From positions 1-9,355 of the forward strand of contig JAUWXC010000025.1 in assembly GCA_030616565.1 (NCBI GenBank): a stretch of 9,355 bases of DNA. Reading direction: 5' to 3'. The notes beneath the pieces were generated by a model. It ran no database searches. It saw only the letters and a program-made list of their open reading frames with translations, and was not told the origin of the DNA. The DNA is from Methanocellales archaeon (GTDB lineage Archaea > Halobacteriota > UBA148 > JAUWXC01). Position numbers and translations under genes: made by a program. The stretch's first letter is position 1. Each line of letters opens with the position of its first letter. Positions 7,198 through 9,355 of the stretch are shown one piece after another.

Positions 7198-7542
7198 ATG
7201 TCAATAAACTGGCTTGAATTACTAAAATTATCACACCTACTATGTTTTTCTATACTTCTACTTATGGTAATCGATGTCGCTTTTAAATGCCGTAAGGTCG
7301 ACTTGGAACTATTCAGGGCGCAGGTATTTTTGAACAAACCACTATTGAAAAAGACATTGTTTATCCTCATTTTTGCGTTGGTATTGGTGACGTTACATGA
7401 AGTCATAGAGTACTATACTAGCCGTATTGGAATAACAGCTTGTTACATCTGTGAGTCCATTGAGGTGGTCCTCATACTATATCTCATCATAGCGACCTTC
7501 GGCTGGCGTAAAATAATTCTGAGATGCATACCTGAAAAATAG
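7198..7542 (+). CDS. Small three-helix membrane protein, unknown function
   Basis: A 114-residue protein with three predicted membrane helices: about residues 10-29, 53-71 and 84-103. A basic loop (KCRK, then residues up to LLKK) joins helices 1 and 2, and a basic tail (WRKIILRC) ends the protein. Polar residues sit at the membrane edges: His67-Glu68 and Glu71 at the end of helix 2, Glu86 and Glu89 at the start of helix 3. Cysteines are at 16, 31, 82, 85 and 110; Cys82 and Cys85 are spaced CxxC. I do not recognise a named family. The ATG at 7198 has AAGGT eight bases upstream. The gene is visibly AT-richer than its neighbours (16 of the 60 bases 7201-7260 are G or C) and uses many ATA, TTA and CTA codons. 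It is followed 101 bases later by rfcS and could be co-transcribed with it. Confidence 0.7.
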   Translation: MSINWLELLKLSHLLCFSILLLMVIDVAFKCRKVDLELFRAQVFLNKPLLKKTLFILIFALVLVTLHEVIEYYTSRIGITACYICESIEVVLILYLIIATFGWRKIILRCIPEK

Positions 7543-7598
7543 TTAATCTTGTCTACTTACAGATTGTAAATGCATCCAACAGCGAGCACGAAAGGTTA

Positions 7599-7610
7599 AG
7601 TTCTTGAACT
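7599..7610 (+). repeat. Short inverted repeat before rfcS
   Basis: AGTTC-TT-GAACT is a 12-base inverted repeat. As RNA the two-base loop is too tight, so at most a four-pair stem with a CTTG loop would form; as DNA it could be a small dyad site. Its last two bases are also the first two of the longer repeat at 7609-7635, so the two RNA structures would compete there. Confidence 0.4.
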
Positions 7611-7635
7611 CCAATATTACGACGTAATGTTGGAG
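7609..7635 (+). promoter_or_regulatory. Inverted repeat overlapping the rfcS ribosome-binding site
   Basis: The left arm CTCCAATATTACG (7609-7621) and right arm CGTAATGTTGGAG (7623-7635) pair around a central A at 7622. Twelve of thirteen pairs are Watson-Crick and the thirteenth is T opposite G (7615/7629), a wobble pair in RNA. The innermost pairs must open to make a real loop, leaving about eleven to twelve base pairs. The right arm ends in GGAG, the first part of the GGAGGGG at 7632-7638 that should recruit the ribosome, and the left arm begins with the matching CTCC. The structure could hide the ribosome-binding site in the mRNA, or act as an operator for a dimeric regulator. The pairing is seen directly; the role is inferred. 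Confidence 0.6.
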
Positions 7636-7643
7636 GGGTCACC

Positions 7644-8603
7644 ATCAACGAGGAAATCTGGACCGAAAAATATCGACCAAGGACGTTAGGTGAGGTCGTT
7701 GGACAGGATTCAATTATCGAGCGCTTGAAATCGTACGTGAAGGCCGGTAGCCTGCCGCACTTGCTCTTTGCCGGTCCTCCTGGCGTGGGAAAGACGGCGG
7801 CAGCCATTGCCCTCGCAAGAGATATGTTTGGGGAGGGGTGGAGAAACAATTTTACAGAACTCAACGCCTCGGATGAAAGGGGTATAGATGTCGTGAGGAA
7901 CAAGATCAAGACCTTCGCACGAACCGCCCCTTTGGGAAAGGCAACGTTCAAAATCATCTTTCTTGATGAGTCTGACGCGCTCACGCCTGATGCGCAATCC
8001 GCGCTGAGACGGACGATGGAGCGATTTACCACCACGTGCAGATTCATCCTGAGTTGTAACTACTCCTCCAAGGTCATCGAACCCATACAGTCCAGGTGTG
8101 CGGTATATAGATTCAGACCGATAGCTGACAAAGACATCGAGAAACGCGTTAAGCACATCACAAGGGAAGAGAAGCTAAACCTTGCCGACGACGGGCTGGA
8201 GGCGATCAAGTATGTGGCAAGGGGGGATATGCGCAGGGCCATCAATACGCTACAGTCAGCGGCAGTTCTCGGCAAGAAAATCGATGCAGAGACGATATAT
8301 CAGACGGTTGCAATGGCGCGCCCAGAAGAGGTAAACGAGTTGATCGAGCTCGCGCTGAAGGGCGATTTCATGAAGGCAAGGGACAAGCTGGATGTGTTAT
8401 TGATCGACCAGGGTTTATCGGGAGAGGATGTAATAGACCAGGTTCATAGGGCGACGATGAATCTGGGCGGGATATCAGAGAATATGAGGGTCGAACTGCT
8501 TGACAAGATCGGCGAGACCGATTTCAGGCTGACGGAAGGCGCAAACGAAAGAATACAGTTAGAGGCGCTGATAGCGCACTTCATGCTGGCTGGGAAGAAG
8601 TAG
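7644..8603 (+). CDS. rfcS: Replication factor C small subunit (clamp loader)
   Basis: An AAA+ ATPase that, with the RFC large subunit, loads the PCNA sliding clamp on primed DNA; 319 residues from 7644, normal for archaeal RfcS, with no intein. The conserved N-terminus [18 protein letters not shown] (residues 4-21) is followed by Walker A GPPGVGKT (44-51), [12 protein letters not shown] (74-85), Walker B FLDESDAL (106-113; most relatives have DEAD), sensor 1 ILSCNYSSK (135-143), the SRC arginine finger (150-152), sensor 2 in the [12 protein letters not shown] stretch, and the C-terminal collar ending [18 protein letters not shown]. Start: no ATG, GTG or TTG occurs in frame between the upstream TGA (7605-7607) and the conserved domain. 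ATC at 7644, six bases after GGAGGGG, is the best-placed codon and gives (M)[14 protein letters not shown] 7725 is too late, as it would remove the first conserved block. Either the start is non-canonical or one base is wrong. Confidence 0.93.
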   Translation: MNEEIWTEKYRPRTLGEVVGQDSIIERLKSYVKAGSLPHLLFAGPPGVGKTAAAIALARDMFGEGWRNNFTELNASDERGIDVVRNKIKTFARTAPLGKATFKIIFLDESDALTPDAQSALRRTMERFTTTCRFILSCNYSSKVIEPIQSRCAVYRFRPIADKDIEKRVKHITREEKLNLADDGLEAIKYVARGDMRRAINTLQSAAVLGKKIDAETIYQTVAMARPEEVNELIELALKGDFMKARDKLDVLLIDQGLSGEDVIDQVHRATMNLGGISENMRVELLDKIGETDFRLTEGANERIQLEALIAHFMLAGKK

Positions 8604-8613
8604 GGGTTCCAAA

Positions 8614-8623
8614 AAGATATATA
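8614..8623 (+). promoter_or_regulatory. TATA-like box after rfcS
   Basis: AAGATATATA, preceded by further A residues that could act as the TFB element, lies in the 47-base gap after rfcS. Its centre is about 32 bases before GTG 8651 and 50 before ATG 8669, so it would drive the last gene with a very short leader. Inferred from composition and spacing. Confidence 0.5.
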
Positions 8624-8650
8624 GGACGATGTGAAATCTCTATGTGAACC

Positions 8651-9355
8651 GTGGCTGAGTGGAAGGCGATGGAACCGATATTAATTGCAAACTACCTAAA
8701 AGCGGTCGCTTGGCTTCTAGCAGCTGTATACAGTTTTCGATTTAGAAAAATCATGAGGGGCGGTTCCACCGCGTGGACATTGATCGCGCTGAGCTGTTTC
8801 GTCATAGTCATCCGCCAGATTATCAAGGACGTTCTCCTGATTAGAGCTGTGCCAGCAGCGATATACTATGAGTTCATCGCAATTCCGATCGCAGCGATCC
8901 TGTGGGGTGGCGCCATCGCCCTGATATACCTGAACTTTGAGGTGATCAAGGAATGGGGGCGGTATTCAGCGCCCAAGATCGTCGCTTTGATCATGGTTTT
9001 AGTTTTTGTGGCAACAATGGCGTTCAATGGCATTCACGCTGCAGAGACGGTTGAAAGGTATGACATTGGAGAGATATCCAAGATCAGGGCGGATGTGCCA
9101 ACGAGAAGCTTGGGTAACGCTCTTTGGCTCATCTCATTTGCCCTGACAATCGTCGTCCTGGAGTTCGTGTTGCTGGGAGAGAGGGGGCTGCCGGGCTATG
9201 AGGTGATAGGAGTTGCATTTCGAGTATTGATACTTGCCAGCATACTCGGCCTCATCTGGAAGGGGTGGGGTCTGTACATCGATAATATGTATATAAAATT
9301 GCCCCTTATGTGGGATGTGGTTAAGAAGATGACCGAAGTGTGCACTGCGTGTGCA
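8651..9355 (+). CDS. Six-helix membrane protein, cut by the window edge
   Basis: The frame is open from GTG 8651 to the end of the window (235 codons). GTG is the first possible start, because TGA lies two codons upstream; ATG 8669 with GGAAGG just before it is an alternative that removes six residues. Predicted membrane helices are near residues 10-29, 40-58, 73-94, 109-128, 154-175 and 185-204. A polar loop of about 25 residues (GIHAAETVERYDIGEISKIR region) separates helices 4 and 5. After the last helix the chain becomes soluble and ends MTEVCTACA, so a CxxC appears at the edge and a cysteine-bearing cytoplasmic domain may follow. I do not recognise a family. A membrane sensor or anchor with a C-terminal domain is one possibility, but the missing part would decide. 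It lies 47 bases after rfcS on the same strand, with its own TATA-like box. Confidence 0.72.
   Translation, partial: MAEWKAMEPILIANYLKAVAWLLAAVYSFRFRKIMRGGSTAWTLIALSCFVIVIRQIIKDVLLIRAVPAAIYYEFIAIPIAAILWGGAIALIYLNFEVIKEWGRYSAPKIVALIMVLVFVATMAFNGIHAAETVERYDIGEISKIRADVPTRSLGNALWLISFALTIVVLEFVLLGERGLPGYEVIGVAFRVLILASILGLIWKGWGLYIDNMYIKLPLMWDVVKKMTEVCTACA

Noticed and set aside
7074..7406. N-terminal extension of 111 residues on the ileS frame
   Set aside because: It lacks IleRS character, contains the divergent promoter spacer and lies antisense to the small membrane protein gene. The ATG at 7073 gives the normal family start and length.
7627..7689. ATG at 7627 as rfcS start by ribosomal frameshifting, or as a 20-codon upstream frame
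   Set aside because: A shift would have to occur before 7650, where no slippery run exists. The A-run at 7666-7670 comes after residues already conserved in the rfcS frame. The short frame encodes nothing recognisable, though its overlap with the hairpin is noted.
7644..8603. Intein in rfcS, common in archaeal clamp loader genes
   Set aside because: The Walker A, Walker B and SRC regions are continuous and the protein has normal length.
8642..8780. Possible tRNA: a GTGGCTGAGTGGAAGGC stretch resembles a Ser/Leu tRNA D-arm and GGTTCCA occurs downstream
   Set aside because: No matching acceptor or anticodon stem can be drawn, the spacing is too long, and the stretch lies in the open frame of the last gene.

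Overview
The window looks like a piece of a euryarchaeal chromosome, most likely from a methanogen, an Archaeoglobus relative, or an alkane- or methane-oxidising relative of these. Three genes point there. One encodes an archaeal replication factor C small subunit (rfcS). One encodes the archaeal 6-hydroxymethylpterin pyrophosphokinase MptE of methanopterin synthesis. One encodes an archaeal-length isoleucyl-tRNA synthetase (ileS). Promoters are TATA-like A/T boxes roughly 25-40 bases before start codons, several with very short leaders. No rRNA, tRNA, CRISPR array or transposase is visible.

Layout from left to right. (1) Positions 1-587 hold the C-terminal part of a DUF362-type protein with two [4Fe-4S] ferredoxin motifs. 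It ends one base from a convergent EamA/DMT-family permease (589-1467, minus). (2) Diverging from the permease gene, over one shared A/T box, is a plus-strand three-gene operon (1527-3240) that looks devoted to metal ions. It encodes a VIT1/CCC1-like membrane protein, a DUF318/ArsP-like permease with a CxC motif, and a 65-residue membrane-anchored TRASH-type metal-binding protein that overlaps the permease gene by ATGA. (3) Its last stop codon overlaps that of minus-strand mptE (3237-3863), which is preceded by minus-strand ileS (3912-7073). (4) A 124-base A/T-rich divergent spacer separates ileS from a small three-helix membrane protein of unknown function (7198-7542). (5) rfcS follows (7644-8603). 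Last is the start of a six-helix membrane protein that runs off the right edge (8651-9355).

The most unusual spot is the rfcS leader. The conserved N-terminus of the clamp loader subunit is intact, but its reading frame has no ATG, GTG or TTG where the protein should start. The best-placed codon is ATC at 7644, just behind a strong GGAGGGG ribosome-binding site. The first half of that site forms the 3' arm of a 13-bp near-perfect inverted repeat (7609-7635) whose 5' arm begins CTCC. This could be a hairpin that hides the ribosome-binding site, or an operator. A single-base sequencing error could explain the missing ATG, but not the inverted repeat.

The second item of interest is the metal operon with its tiny coupled metal-binding protein. 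The two membrane proteins flanking rfcS also share a loosely similar three-helix layout. No complete novel system can be demonstrated from the window alone. The intergenic stretches are all short (under 130 bases) and are described with their promoters or repeats.
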